A stretch of 64,000 nt of DNA from Streptomyces sp. SUK 48 (GCF_009650765.1 NZ_CP045740.1:1426001-1490000), one strand, 5' to 3'; counted from the stretch's first letter, positions 37,375 through 46,592 are shown. Made by a program: numbers and translations. The notes: generated from the letters alone by a model not told the origin.

Positions 37375-38502
37375 CTAGATATGCCCGTCAAGGCGCAGCG
37401 CGGCGCCGTACAGCGGGGCGGCGACGCATCCTCTGAGTTGTTTGGCCTCCCAGGAACCGAGGCCGTACGGAATGATCCGGACGCCCCGCTCGGGTGCCAG
37501 CTCGATGGGCTTGTAGAACAGCGTGGCGAAATAGGTGAGCCGGGAGTCCGGGTCGGTGTAGTCCGCGCCGGCGAGCGTGGGCATCCAGGTCTCGCCGTCC
37601 TGGACGAAGAGCCCGAACCCCAGGGTCTTCCCCTCGCGTTCGGCCGTGACGACGGTGATCGCGTCGTCGTCGAAGCAGGACCGGAGCCGGCGGATCATCG
37701 ACGCCTCTTTGGCGGGGTCGGCGCTCCCCCCGTACTTGGCGACCAGCTGGCAGCGCAGGTCGACCAGCTCCGGCTCGTCGTCCCGCAGCGGCCGGGTGGC
37801 GACCCGCACCCCGGCCTCCTCCAGGGCGCGCAGCTCACGGCGTACGCGGACCCGGCGGCGCGAGGACAGGGTGTCCAGGTAGCCGTCGAAGCCGGACCAG
37901 GTGATGTGCAGGTCGCAGCGGGGCGCGAACTCCACGACCGGCCAGCCCGCCGTGCGCAGGGCGTTCGTGAGGGGCGCGGCCTCCGGGGCGAGGTACTCGA
38001 AGGCGATGGCGCGCAGCCCCTGTTCGCCGGCCCACCGCCGCAGCCGCTCCAGCAGGACGGCGCAGGCCGCCTCGTCCTTGGCGAGCCTGCCCACCGGCAG
38101 CGCCTCGTAGTGCGGCATCAGCACCAGCAGGCAGGGATAGACGTCCTCGGGCGCGAGGCCCCGCCACGGGTGCGGGCCCTCGGCCGCCAGGCCCTGATAG
38201 GACGAGGCTCCCGAGAATATCGAATAAGGATCAATGCGGGTATTCGGCGAGGGACCCGTCATGACGGAGCCATGGAGCGCTAATTCAGGATCACCCGACA
38301 TCCCGCGCAGAAAGATGGTGACGCGTTCTCCGGGCAGACGCTTCGGTGCGAGACGCAGCCAGCGGTCCGTCGTGGTGGCGGGGATGGGTGCGGGGGTGGC
38401 GGCGACAATGTCGTCCCAGGAACCGGGAACACCTGGTTCCACTTCGATCGCTAACGCGGCTTTCGTCGTTTCTGGCTCGCCAAGATGCCGAACATGAGGC
38501 AT
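37375..38502 (-). CDS. GNAT/FemAB-like acyltransferase, first gene of leftward operon
   Basis: A 375-residue protein of the peptidogalycan/BioF2-like acetyltransferase type: YSIFSGASSYQGLA, a helix AVLLERLRRWAGEQGLRAIAFEYLAP, then LSSRRRVRVRRELRALEEAGV, and GFGLFVQDGETWMPTLAG near the C-terminus. The ATG at 38502 follows GGGGGAT; a GTG at 38541 would add 13 residues without a ribosome site. Likely transfers an acyl or aminoacyl group to an amine. A 34-bp gap separates it from the NDK-like gene. A second member of this type is at 30997. Confidence 0.72.
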   Translation of the reverse strand: MPHVRHLGEPETTKAALAIEVEPGVPGSWDDIVAATPAPIPATTTDRWLRLAPKRLPGERVTIFLRGMSGDPELALHGSVMTGPSPNTRIDPYSIFSGASSYQGLAAEGPHPWRGLAPEDVYPCLLVLMPHYEALPVGRLAKDEAACAVLLERLRRWAGEQGLRAIAFEYLAPEAAPLTNALRTAGWPVVEFAPRCDLHITWSGFDGYLDTLSSRRRVRVRRELRALEEAGVRVATRPLRDDEPELVDLRCQLVAKYGGSADPAKEASMIRRLRSCFDDDAITVVTAEREGKTLGFGLFVQDGETWMPTLAGADYTDPDSRLTYFATLFYKPIELAPERGVRIIPYGLGSWEAKQLRGCVAAPLYGAALRLDGHI

Positions 38503-38857
38503 AGGTAGATCCCCCGTCGCGCACAGATCCATCACAGACACCGGCCCGAATGATCGATGCAGTCAAACACACTGCCGAGAGCTGAGGCAAGAGGATCTTC
38601 GGTAAACCCCGGCCGCACAGAGATGTCCCGATTTCCCGTTATGTCGACTTCGCCTTGGGTCGAAGTCGCCCCGGGCTATTGACTCGGCGGCTGTTGACTC
38701 CCCGCGACGGTCCGTGATTAGCTCCCGGACCATCTGCCACTAATCTCCTCTTACCTCTGCCTGGTACGGCCTGCCCTCATGCGTGCGGCCACTCGGGATT
38801 TGTCAAAACACATATTCCTGCCCACCTGAGCATCTGAACGCCCTAAGGAGTAGCAGG
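38503..38857. promoter_or_regulatory. Divergent control region between leftward and rightward cluster operons
   Basis: A 355-bp gene-free region of lower GC that must hold both promoters. A perfect inverted repeat CGACTTCG-N8-CGAAGTCG lies at 38645-38668. Two TTGACT boxes follow at 38679-38684 and 38694-38699; the second is 18 bp before TTAGCT (38718-38723), a weak -35/-10 pair for the NRPS. On the other strand TTGACT occurs near 38565 for the leftward operon without a clear -10. The palindrome is the best candidate operator. Confidence 0.5.
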
Positions 38858-41800
38858 ATGGCTCATCTCCTTGAGGAACTCGCGCTTTCGGTACTCCCCG
38901 GGGAGCCGGACACGGCCGCACTCGCCGAACTGAGCTTCGTGCGACTGGGTGGTGACTCTCTGCGGGCGATGCACCTGGTCTCGCTGGCCGAGGAAAGGCT
39001 CGGTGTCGCGGTTCCCCTGGGACGGCTGCTGACGGACGAGCCGTTGCGCGCCGTCCTCGCGCGGGCACAGCCGGCGTCGGAGCCAAGAGCCGGGGCGCGC
39101 GGCCCCCTTGCCGAACCCGGGCGCGCCGAGGGGCAGTTGTCGCACGCGCAGCAGGGCATGTGGCTCACCGAGCGGGCGGTCGGCGGCTCGCCGTACAACC
39201 TGGTCTTCGCGGCCTTCGCCGAGGGGCCGCTGCGCCGGGACCTGCTCGCCGGGGCGGTGGCCTCGGTGGGGCGGCGGCACGAGAACCTGCGCACCCGCTT
39301 CGTGGACGTGGACGGGCGGGCCGACCGGCAGGTGGACGACGAATTCACCGTGGGTATCGAGGAGTTGGCTTACGAAGCCGAACGCGATGGCGGCTTCGAG
39401 CCCTTCGTGCGGGCGGCGGCGGCCCGGGAGGGGCGGGCCGTCTTCGACCTCGCCGCCGCTCCCCCGCTGCGCTTCCTGTACGCGTCCGCCGGAAGCGGCC
39501 GGCACGCCCTGGTCCTGATCGCCCACCATCTGCTGCTCGACGGCTGGTCGGTCGGCCTGCTGCTGCGGGAACTCTTCGCCGCCTACGACCACCCGGACCG
39601 GCCGCTCGCCCCCGCGCCCCGCTTCCGGTGCCTCCTGGACCACCAGGAGAGCCTGTCGGCCAGCGGGGTCTGGGACCGCGAGGGCGCGTTCTGGGAGGGC
39701 CATCTCGCGGGCGTTCCAGCCGTGTTGGAGCTGCCGAGCGACCTGCGGCGGCCCGCGCTTCAGGACCCGTCGGGCGCCCGGGTCCCCTTCGACCTCGGCG
39801 CCGAGACCTCGGCCGGGATCACCGCGCGCGCCCGGGAGTGCGGTGTCACCCCCTTCGCCTGCCTCCTCGGCGCCTACGCCCTCGCCCTCGGCCGCCACAC
39901 CGGCGCCCGCCGGCTGCTGATCGGCGTGCCGCTGGCCGGACGCACCACCCCCGAGCTGCGCGAGCTGGTCGCGGTGACGGGCAATCTGGTGCCGGTCAGG
40001 ATCGACCTCGACGACGACCGCGGCATCGGCGACCACCTGCGCGCGGTGCAGCGCTCTCTGGCGCTGAGCCTGGAGCACGGCTCGCTGCCCGTCGACACGC
40101 TGGTCACCCGGCTGGGCATGGGCGGCAGCACCAGCCGCCATCCGCTGGTGCAGTTCTGCTTCGGCATGCACGACCAGCTGGTGCCCCGGCGCCTGGCCAC
40201 CCGGGAACTGGCCGTCCGGATCGAGGAACTGCACGGCGGGGGCTCCCAGTTCGACGCGACGCTGTTCGTCAGCGACAGCGATCCGTCCTTCGCGGGCAGC
40301 CTGGAGTACGCGACCGGGGCCCTGCTCCCGGCGGAGGCGCGGGCGTTCCTCGCCGACTTCGCGGAGGCGGTCGTACGGCTGGCGCGGGACCCGGCGCGGG
40401 AGATCCTCGAAGACGTACGGGCCCTGTCCGCGCCCCAACGGGCCCGGCTCGACCGGCTGAACCGGACCGGGCAGCCGTATCCCGCGCTCACGGTCGAGGA
40501 GTTGTTCCTGGCCCAGGTCGAACGCCGCCCCTCGGCGACGGCCGTACGCGAGGGGGAACAGGCGCTCACCTACGCCGAGTTGGCGGAGGCGGCGGCGCGG
40601 CAGGCGGCGCGACTGCACGCGGCCGGGGTGCGGCCCGGGGACACCGTGGTGATCGCCGTGGAGCGCTCGGTCGCCGAGATCGTGGCCGTCCTGGGCGCCC
40701 TGTGGGCCGGGGCCGCCTATCTGGGGATGGACCCCGCCCTGCCCGCGAGCCGCGTGGACCAGATGTTCGACCGTGTGAAGCCCGCGGCCGTGGTGGCGCG
40801 ACCGGGAGCCGGCCTGGGTCGGCTGGGCGAGATCGGGCTGCCGCCGGTGGAGCCGTGGCCGTCCGGCACCGGTGTGCCGGTCGTGCGGCCGACCGGTGAG
40901 GGCGATCCCGGCCGGGTCGCCTACCTCGCGTTCACCTCGGGCTCCACCGGGACGCCCAAGGGGGTGCGGGTGCCGCACCGGGCCGTCGCCCGGCTGGTGC
41001 ACGACGCCGCCTATCTCCGGCTCGGCCCGGGCGAGCGGATGCTGCGCCTGGCGCCGCTGGGCTTCGACGCCTCGACCCTGGAGATCTGGGGCCCGCTGCT
41101 GTCCGGCGCGACGATCGAGATCCTCCCGGCCGGGCTGCCGGCACCGGCCGAGATCGGCGGCTTCCTGCGGCGGCGCGGGGTGACGGTCTGCTGGCTGACC
41201 TCGGGCCTGTTCCGGCTGGTGGCGGACTTCGCCCCGGACGGGTTCACCGGGGTGCGGCACGTACTGACCGGCGGCGACGTGGTGCCCGCCCGCCAGGTGG
41301 CCGCGCTCCTCGCACGCCACCCGCATCTGCTCGTCAGCAACGGGTACGGCCCGACGGAGAACACCACCTTCTCCACCGTGCACACCGTCGGCCGCGCCGA
41401 GGACGTCGAGGACCCGCTGCCGATCGGCGTGCCGGTGCCCCGCTCCCGTGCGCACATCCTGGACGAGCGCGGCCGGCTGCTGCCGCCCGGCGCCGCGGGC
41501 GAACTGTACGTCGCCGGGGACGGGCTGGCCCTGGACTACGCGGGCGACCCGGACGGGACCGCCGAGCGCTTCGGGCACTTCTCGGCGGACGTACCCGAAC
41601 GGCTGTACAGGACAGGGGACTTGGTGCGGCTCGACGCCCGGGACCGGGTGCGGTTCCTCGGCCGGGTGGACGATCAGGTCAAGATCCGCGGCTTCCGGAT
41701 CGAACCCGGCGAGATCGCGGCCGCGCTGCGCGAACATCCCGGGGTGCGGGACGCCGCCGTGGTGGTCGCCGAGGACGGGGGCGTGAGCAGACAACTCCTC

Positions 41801-42316
41801 GCCGTCTGCGTCCCCTCGGACACCGCCTCGGCCCTCTCGACGGCAGAACTCGGCGCGTTCCTCGACCAGCGGCTCCCCGCCTACATGGTGCCGGGGCTGT
41901 GGGCGATCGTGGACGAGATCCCGGTGACCGCCAACGGGAAGACCGACCGCGCCCGGCTCGCGGGACTCGGCCGGCCCGCCGCCGAGCCCGCCGCCCCGGC
42001 CGGACCGGACGGACGGCGGCCCGAGGTGGCCCGCTTCCTGTGCCAGGTCCTGGAGCGGGAGGACGTGGGCGACGACGCCAACTTCTTCGACGTGGGCGGC
42101 AATTCGACCCGCGCGGTCCGCCTGGTCGGGCTGCTCAGAAGGGAGCTGGGCGTCGAGGTGGGGCTGCGGGACTTCCTGCGCGCGCCGACCCTGTCCGGTC
42201 TGCTGCGCACCCTCGCCCGGACCTCGGGCCCGGCGACGGGCCCGGCCACCGGTCCGACGTCCGGTCCGGCGGCTGGTCCGACGACCGGTCCGGCCCCTGG
42301 TACGGCCGCCGGGTGA
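38858..42316 (+). CDS. Non-ribosomal peptide synthetase, PCP-C-A-PCP
   Basis: A 1152-residue NRPS. An N-terminal carrier domain comes first (LGGDSL, Ser34). A condensation domain follows (about 90-520) with intact HHLLLDG (His223, His224, Asp228). The adenylation domain (about 550-1040) has FTSGSTGTPKG, NGYGPTENT and NGK. A C-terminal carrier follows (VGGNST, Ser1083). There is no thioesterase. The A-domain pocket reads D-A-L-W-L-G-G-T-F-K, closest to aliphatic (Val/Ile) codes. The N-terminal carrier has no A domain and must be loaded in trans. A GPxxG-rich tail of about 30 residues ends the protein. ATG at 38858 follows AAGGAG. Confidence 0.95.
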   Translation: MAHLLEELALSVLPGEPDTAALAELSFVRLGGDSLRAMHLVSLAEERLGVAVPLGRLLTDEPLRAVLARAQPASEPRAGARGPLAEPGRAEGQLSHAQQGMWLTERAVGGSPYNLVFAAFAEGPLRRDLLAGAVASVGRRHENLRTRFVDVDGRADRQVDDEFTVGIEELAYEAERDGGFEPFVRAAAAREGRAVFDLAAAPPLRFLYASAGSGRHALVLIAHHLLLDGWSVGLLLRELFAAYDHPDRPLAPAPRFRCLLDHQESLSASGVWDREGAFWEGHLAGVPAVLELPSDLRRPALQDPSGARVPFDLGAETSAGITARARECGVTPFACLLGAYALALGRHTGARRLLIGVPLAGRTTPELRELVAVTGNLVPVRIDLDDDRGIGDHLRAVQRSLALSLEHGSLPVDTLVTRLGMGGSTSRHPLVQFCFGMHDQLVPRRLATRELAVRIEELHGGGSQFDATLFVSDSDPSFAGSLEYATGALLPAEARAFLADFAEAVVRLARDPAREILEDVRALSAPQRARLDRLNRTGQPYPALTVEELFLAQVERRPSATAVREGEQALTYAELAEAAARQAARLHAAGVRPGDTVVIAVERSVAEIVAVLGALWAGAAYLGMDPALPASRVDQMFDRVKPAAVVARPGAGLGRLGEIGLPPVEPWPSGTGVPVVRPTGEGDPGRVAYLAFTSGSTGTPKGVRVPHRAVARLVHDAAYLRLGPGERMLRLAPLGFDASTLEIWGPLLSGATIEILPAGLPAPAEIGGFLRRRGVTVCWLTSGLFRLVADFAPDGFTGVRHVLTGGDVVPARQVAALLARHPHLLVSNGYGPTENTTFSTVHTVGRAEDVEDPLPIGVPVPRSRAHILDERGRLLPPGAAGELYVAGDGLALDYAGDPDGTAERFGHFSADVPERLYRTGDLVRLDARDRVRFLGRVDDQVKIRGFRIEPGEIAAALREHPGVRDAAVVVAEDGGVSRQLLAVCVPSDTASALSTAELGAFLDQRLPAYMVPGLWAIVDEIPVTANGKTDRARLAGLGRPAAEPAAPAGPDGRRPEVARFLCQVLEREDVGDDANFFDVGGNSTRAVRLVGLLRRELGVEVGLRDFLRAPTLSGLLRTLARTSGPATGPATGPTSGPAAGPTTGPAPGTAAG

Positions 42317-42407
42317 TCCGCCGCGCGATCCGCGAGAGCGACCGCCGCGCGCCCGCGTGCCGTGCCGTACCGCCCCCTCCGCCCAGCCCCCCAGGGAGTT
42401 CGCCGCC

Positions 42408-43241
42408 GTGCCACTCGCCAGGATCAACGGAACGGATCTGTCGTACGCGGTCGACGGCGACCGGGGCGACCCGGTGCTGCATGTCGCCGGGTCCGGTCAG
42501 TCCTCGGTCGTCTGGGAGATGCAGACCGTGCCCGCGCTGCTGGCGGCCGGCCACCGTACCGTCGTCTTCGACAACCGGGGCATGCCGCCCTCGGCGGTGC
42601 CGCCCGCCCCGTACACGGTGGAGGACCTGGTCGCGGACACCGTCGGCCTGATGGAGCACCTCGCCCTGGGCCCCTTTCATATGATCGGCTCGTCGCTCGG
42701 CGGCCTCGTCACCCAGGCGGTCGCCCTGCGCCGGCCGGACCTGGTCCGCTCCGTCACCTTCCTCCAGGGCTGCGGCGACCTCTCCCCCGCCGCCGTACCC
42801 GTCCTCGAAGCCACCGCCGAGCTGTACGCGCTGGACGCCCCGCCCCCGGCCGCGCTGCGTTGGCTGGCGGCGGACGGGCTGGTCCCGCCCACGCGCTGGC
42901 ACGACGCGGGCGCGGTGGCCGAGGCGCGGGAGCTGACCGCCGAGATCATCGCGGGTCCGGCCGGTGCCGGGGTGGCCGGGCAGACCGCGGCGACCCTGGA
43001 GTGGGCCGGCGCGGACCATCTGACCGAACTCGCCGGCCTGTCCGTACCGGCCCTGGTGGTCGCCTCCGAATGGGACCGCATGTTCCCGCCGGTGCTGCTC
43101 CGGCGCGCGGCCGAGGCCATGCCGGACGCGCGTTACCTGGAGATCGACGGCGCGGCGCACGTGCCGACCGGCCACTCCGCCACGATCGCCGCCGCGATCC
43201 TGGACTTCCTGAAGGAGATCGGTGAACCCTCAGCAGACTGA
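42408..43241 (+). CDS. Alpha/beta hydrolase
   Basis: A 277-residue alpha/beta hydrolase with nucleophile Ser96 in GSSLGG, acid in VASEWDRMFPP and His in DGAAHVPTGHS. The GTG at 42408 follows CAGGGAG. It stands 91 bp after an NRPS that lacks its own thioesterase, so it may release or hydrolyse the peptide in trans; a role as aminoacyl carrier-protein transferase or hydrolase is another option. It overlaps the next gene by 20 bp. Confidence 0.87.
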   Translation: MPLARINGTDLSYAVDGDRGDPVLHVAGSGQSSVVWEMQTVPALLAAGHRTVVFDNRGMPPSAVPPAPYTVEDLVADTVGLMEHLALGPFHMIGSSLGGLVTQAVALRRPDLVRSVTFLQGCGDLSPAAVPVLEATAELYALDAPPPAALRWLAADGLVPPTRWHDAGAVAEARELTAEIIAGPAGAGVAGQTAATLEWAGADHLTELAGLSVPALVVASEWDRMFPPVLLRRAAEAMPDARYLEIDGAAHVPTGHSATIAAAILDFLKEIGEPSAD

Positions 43242-43752
43242 GCCCGCGCCCGCCGGGGCCGACCCGCTCGCCCTCGCCTTCCACAAGTTCGCCCTCTTCG
43301 CCTCGATGTCCGCCCGGGCCAACCCGGGTATCGCCCCCCGCGTGCTCGCGGTGGGCGAGGTGCCGGAGGGCCTCGGCGCGGCGCTCGACCGGCGCGGGAT
43401 CGCCGTGCTCCGGGTGAGCGCGCGGGACGTGCTCGGCGCGGACCCGGCGGGCCTCGGCGGCGGCCGGCGCTTCCCCGGCGCCTCCGTCGAACCGGCCTGC
43501 CCCCAGCTGGACGGGGTGCCCGCCGCCCGGCTGATCGGCGCGCTCGCCGACCTGGTCGTCCCGCACGGCGCCGTCCTCCTCGCGGGGCCGCGGCGGTGCG
43601 GGGAGGTCCGGGAACTGCTCGCGTCCTGCGGCCTGCACGACAGCGACGATCCCCGGGCGGGCACCCATCTGCTGGCGCGGAAGAAGGACGTCTGCTGCCA
43701 CGACCGCGACCAGGAGTTCCACGACCGCAGCGCCATCTGGTGCGAAGGCTGA
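43222..43752 (+). CDS. Small hypothetical protein, methyltransferase-like C-terminal half
   Basis: A 176-residue protein. The N-terminal half (FHKFALFASMSARANPGIAP, VLAVGEVPEGLGAALDRRGI) and C-terminal half (LIGALADLVVPHGAVLLAGP, VRELLASCGL) resemble pieces of a class I methyltransferase, but no SAM glycine motif is present. The tail is Cys/His-rich (KKDVCCHDRDQEFHDRSAIWCEG). The GTG at 43222 follows GAAGGAGA and lies inside the upstream hydrolase gene. Possibly a decayed methyltransferase or a small accessory protein. Confidence 0.6.
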   Translation: MNPQQTEPAPAGADPLALAFHKFALFASMSARANPGIAPRVLAVGEVPEGLGAALDRRGIAVLRVSARDVLGADPAGLGGGRRFPGASVEPACPQLDGVPAARLIGALADLVVPHGAVLLAGPRRCGEVRELLASCGLHDSDDPRAGTHLLARKKDVCCHDRDQEFHDRSAIWCEG

Positions 43753-43808
43753 CTCCAGCGCCATCCGGTGCGAAGAACGGCTTCGCGACCGCCGACGAAG
43801 GGTTCACC

Positions 43809-45872
43809 ATGATCCGCCCCCCGCACCCGGCCCCCTACGGGACCTGGTCCTCCCCCGTCACCGAGGAGGCGGCCGCCTCGCACCCCGGCCGGGCCGAATG
43901 GCTCGGCTGCGTGGGGGACGAGGTGTGGTGGACCGAACTGCGGCCGAGCGAGGGCGGCCGGCAGGTCCTGCTGTGCCTGCGCGACGGACAGCGGCACGAT
44001 GTGCTCCCCGCGCCGTGGAACGTCCGCAACAGCGTGCACGAGTACGGCGGCCGGCCCTGGACCGGCCACGAGCGGGCGGCCGGGGGCCCGCTCGTCGTGT
44101 TCACCCACCATCCCGACCAGCGGCTGTACGCGTACGCCCCGGACGAGGACGAGGCGCCCCGCGCGCTGACCCCCCGGGTGGCGCCCGGCGAGGGCCGTGG
44201 ACTGCGCTGGTGCGCACCGCGTGTCGGACCCGGTGGCGAGGAGATCTGGTGCGTGCTGGAGGAGCACACGGGCCCGCGCCCCGGCGACGTACGGCGCGTC
44301 CTGGCCGCCGTACCGCTGGACGGCTCGGCCGCCGGGGACCGCGGCGCGATCAGGGAACTGACCGGTGACGGGCACCGGTTCCTCACCGGGGTGGTGCTCT
44401 CGCCGGACGGCGGGCGGGCCGCGTGGCTGTCGTGGGACCACCCCGACATGCCGTGGGACGCGACGCGGCTGCACCTCGCGCGGATCGACGCCGACGGGGA
44501 CCTGCGCGAGCAGCGGACGCTGACGCTCGCCTCGGACGAGGGCGGGGACGAGGGCGGGGACAGGGACGCGGACGGAGACGGAGGCAAGGGCGGTGACGAG
44601 CGCGGTGCCGAGGGGGCGGTCCGTGAGTCGATCGCCCAGGTCGAGTGGTACTCCCCCGACGAGCTGATCGTCGCCGGCGACCGCAGCGGCTGGTGGAACC
44701 TGCACCGCGTGGACGCCGTCACCGGGCGCGCGACCGCTCTGCACCCCGCGCGGGAGGAGTTCGCGGGTGCGCTGTGGCAGGTGGGCATGGAGTGGTTCCG
44801 GGTGCTGCCCGGCGGCCGGATCGCCTGCCTGCACGGGCACGGCCGGCTCGCCCTCGGCATCCTCGACCCGGCCACCGGCACGCTGACGGACGTCGAGGGC
44901 CCGTGGACCGAGTGGGCGCCGACGCTGGCGGTGCGCGGGGACCGGGTCGTCGGCGTGGCGGCGGGACCGGCGTCCGGCTATGAGATCGTGGAGACCTCGG
45001 CGGACACGCTCGACGCGAAGGCGATCGGCGGCTCCCACGGCGACGCGCTCGACCCGGACTACTGCCCGCTGCCCGAGCCACGCACCTTCGCGGGCGCCGA
45101 CGGACGCGACATCCAGGCGTGCCTCTACCGCCCCCGCAATCCGCGGTTCACCGGCCCCGAGGGCGAGAGGACACCGTTCGTGGTGTGGGCGCACGGCGGC
45201 CCGACCGCGCGCACACCGAAGGCCCTCGACCTCCAGATCGCCTACTTCGCCTCACGGGGCATCGGTGTCGTGGCCGTCGACTACAGCGGCTCCACCGGGT
45301 ACGGCCGCGCCTATCGCGAACGGCTGCGCGGCCAATGGGGAGCAGGCGACGTGCGGGACTGCGCGGACGTCGTCTCGGCGCTCGTCGCGGAGGGCCTCGC
45401 CGACCCCGCGCGGGTGGCGATCCGTGGCGGCAGCGCCGGGGGCTGGACCGCCGCCGCGTCCCTCACCTCCCCGCTCGCCGGGGGCCGTTACGCCTGTGCG
45501 GCGATCTACTATCCGCTGCTCGACGCGGCGGCCACGGTCTCCGGTGAGACGCACGATTTTGAATCCCGGTACGTGGAGGGGCTGATCGGCCGCCCGGACG
45601 AGGTGCCGGAACGCTTCGCCGAGCGGTCCCCCATCCATCACGCCGAGCGCGTCACCACGCCGTTCGCGCTCTTCCACGGGGCCGAGGACCCGGTCTGCCC
45701 GGCGGCCCAGTGCGACCGGTTCCTGGCGCGTATCAAAGATCCGGACCTGGTGCGCACCCATCTCCTTTTCGCGGGCGAGGGACATGGATTCCGCCGCGAG
45801 GAGAACATCATCGCCGCGCTGAAAGCCGAATTGCGGCTCTATCTCGACACGTTCGGCCCTTCGGAAGGTTGA
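43809..45872 (+). CDS. S9 family (prolyl oligopeptidase-like) serine peptidase
   Basis: A 687-residue peptidase: N-terminal beta-propeller (about 20-420) and C-terminal alpha/beta hydrolase domain with Ser542 in GGSAGGW, the acid in GAEDPVCP and the His in GEGHGF. An Asp/Gly-rich insert (EGGDEGGDRDADGDGGKGG, around 240-260) lies in the propeller. No signal peptide, so cytoplasmic. In peptide-antibiotic clusters such enzymes trim precursors, activate prodrugs or give self-protection. ATG at 43809. Confidence 0.92.
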   Translation: MIRPPHPAPYGTWSSPVTEEAAASHPGRAEWLGCVGDEVWWTELRPSEGGRQVLLCLRDGQRHDVLPAPWNVRNSVHEYGGRPWTGHERAAGGPLVVFTHHPDQRLYAYAPDEDEAPRALTPRVAPGEGRGLRWCAPRVGPGGEEIWCVLEEHTGPRPGDVRRVLAAVPLDGSAAGDRGAIRELTGDGHRFLTGVVLSPDGGRAAWLSWDHPDMPWDATRLHLARIDADGDLREQRTLTLASDEGGDEGGDRDADGDGGKGGDERGAEGAVRESIAQVEWYSPDELIVAGDRSGWWNLHRVDAVTGRATALHPAREEFAGALWQVGMEWFRVLPGGRIACLHGHGRLALGILDPATGTLTDVEGPWTEWAPTLAVRGDRVVGVAAGPASGYEIVETSADTLDAKAIGGSHGDALDPDYCPLPEPRTFAGADGRDIQACLYRPRNPRFTGPEGERTPFVVWAHGGPTARTPKALDLQIAYFASRGIGVVAVDYSGSTGYGRAYRERLRGQWGAGDVRDCADVVSALVAEGLADPARVAIRGGSAGGWTAAASLTSPLAGGRYACAAIYYPLLDAAATVSGETHDFESRYVEGLIGRPDEVPERFAERSPIHHAERVTTPFALFHGAEDPVCPAAQCDRFLARIKDPDLVRTHLLFAGEGHGFRREENIIAALKAELRLYLDTFGPSEG

Positions 45873-45878
45873 TCACGC

Positions 45879-46592
45879 ATGGACGGTTCCCGTTCGGAGA
45901 TCCTGCTCTGCTTTCCGGCGGCCGGTGGCGGTCCCAGTTTCTTCGCCCCCTGGAGCGAGACGTCGTCCGTCTTCGACGTGATGGCGGTCGATCTCCCGGG
46001 AAAGGAGAAACTGCTGTTCGACGAGCCGGCCGACAGCATTCCCGGGCTCGCCCGCGCGGTGCTTCCCGCCGTGCGCGCGGCGGTGGCCGGGCGGCACCGG
46101 ATCACCCTCTTCGGCCACTGCTTCGGCGCGATCGTCGCATACGAACTGGCCCGGCTGCTGGAACTCGAAGACTCCGCACGCGATTTGGTTCTCTTCGCCA
46201 GCGGGTCCGCCGCGCCCGGCGAGATCCCCTGGACGCGCGCGGCCGCACTGCCCGACGCGGGGCTGCTGCATCAGATCGGCCTGAACGCCGGGGAGTCCGG
46301 GACCATCCCCGAGGACCCTGAGCTGCGCGAGCTGATCCTGCCCGCCCTGCGCGCGGACGTGACCGCGCACGAGTCGTACGAGCCTCCCGCGGGTCCCCTC
46401 GCCTCGTGCTCCGTCGTCACCGTGCGCGGCGAGCACGACGCGCTCGTCAGCGCCGGGGCGGCCGCCCGCTGGCGGACCTGCACGACGGGCCGGTTCGGCG
46501 GCTTCGAACTGCCCGGCGGCCATATGTATCTCACCGAGCGGTGGGGTCCGCTGCTGGCCCATATGGAGAAGGAACTCGGCGACCACGCCTGA
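45879..46592 (+). CDS. Type II thioesterase-like protein with Cys nucleophile
   Basis: A 237-residue alpha/beta hydrolase of the external thioesterase family (LLCFPAAGGGPSFFAPW at the start, typical of type II thioesterases). The nucleophile motif is GHCFGA with Cys81 instead of the usual Ser; Asp187 and His215 (GGHMYL) complete the triad. Type II thioesterases clear wrong acyl groups from carriers, but Cys variants such as SyrC and CmaE shuttle aminoacyl groups between carrier proteins. It sits 6 bp after the peptidase and just before the stand-alone A(Thr)-PCP protein, which fits a shuttle role. Confidence 0.9.
   Translation: MDGSRSEILLCFPAAGGGPSFFAPWSETSSVFDVMAVDLPGKEKLLFDEPADSIPGLARAVLPAVRAAVAGRHRITLFGHCFGAIVAYELARLLELEDSARDLVLFASGSAAPGEIPWTRAAALPDAGLLHQIGLNAGESGTIPEDPELRELILPALRADVTAHESYEPPAGPLASCSVVTVRGEHDALVSAGAAARWRTCTTGRFGGFELPGGHMYLTERWGPLLAHMEKELGDHA

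Noticed and set aside
38843..42427. An 1194-codon open frame on the minus strand
   Set aside because: It lies wholly opposite the NRPS with all its conserved motifs; composition is that of a reverse-frame shadow.
45879..46592. Frameshift or miscalled Ser in the thioesterase nucleophile
   Set aside because: TGC encodes Cys81 in an otherwise perfect, uninterrupted thioesterase frame with intact Asp and His, so it is taken as genuine.
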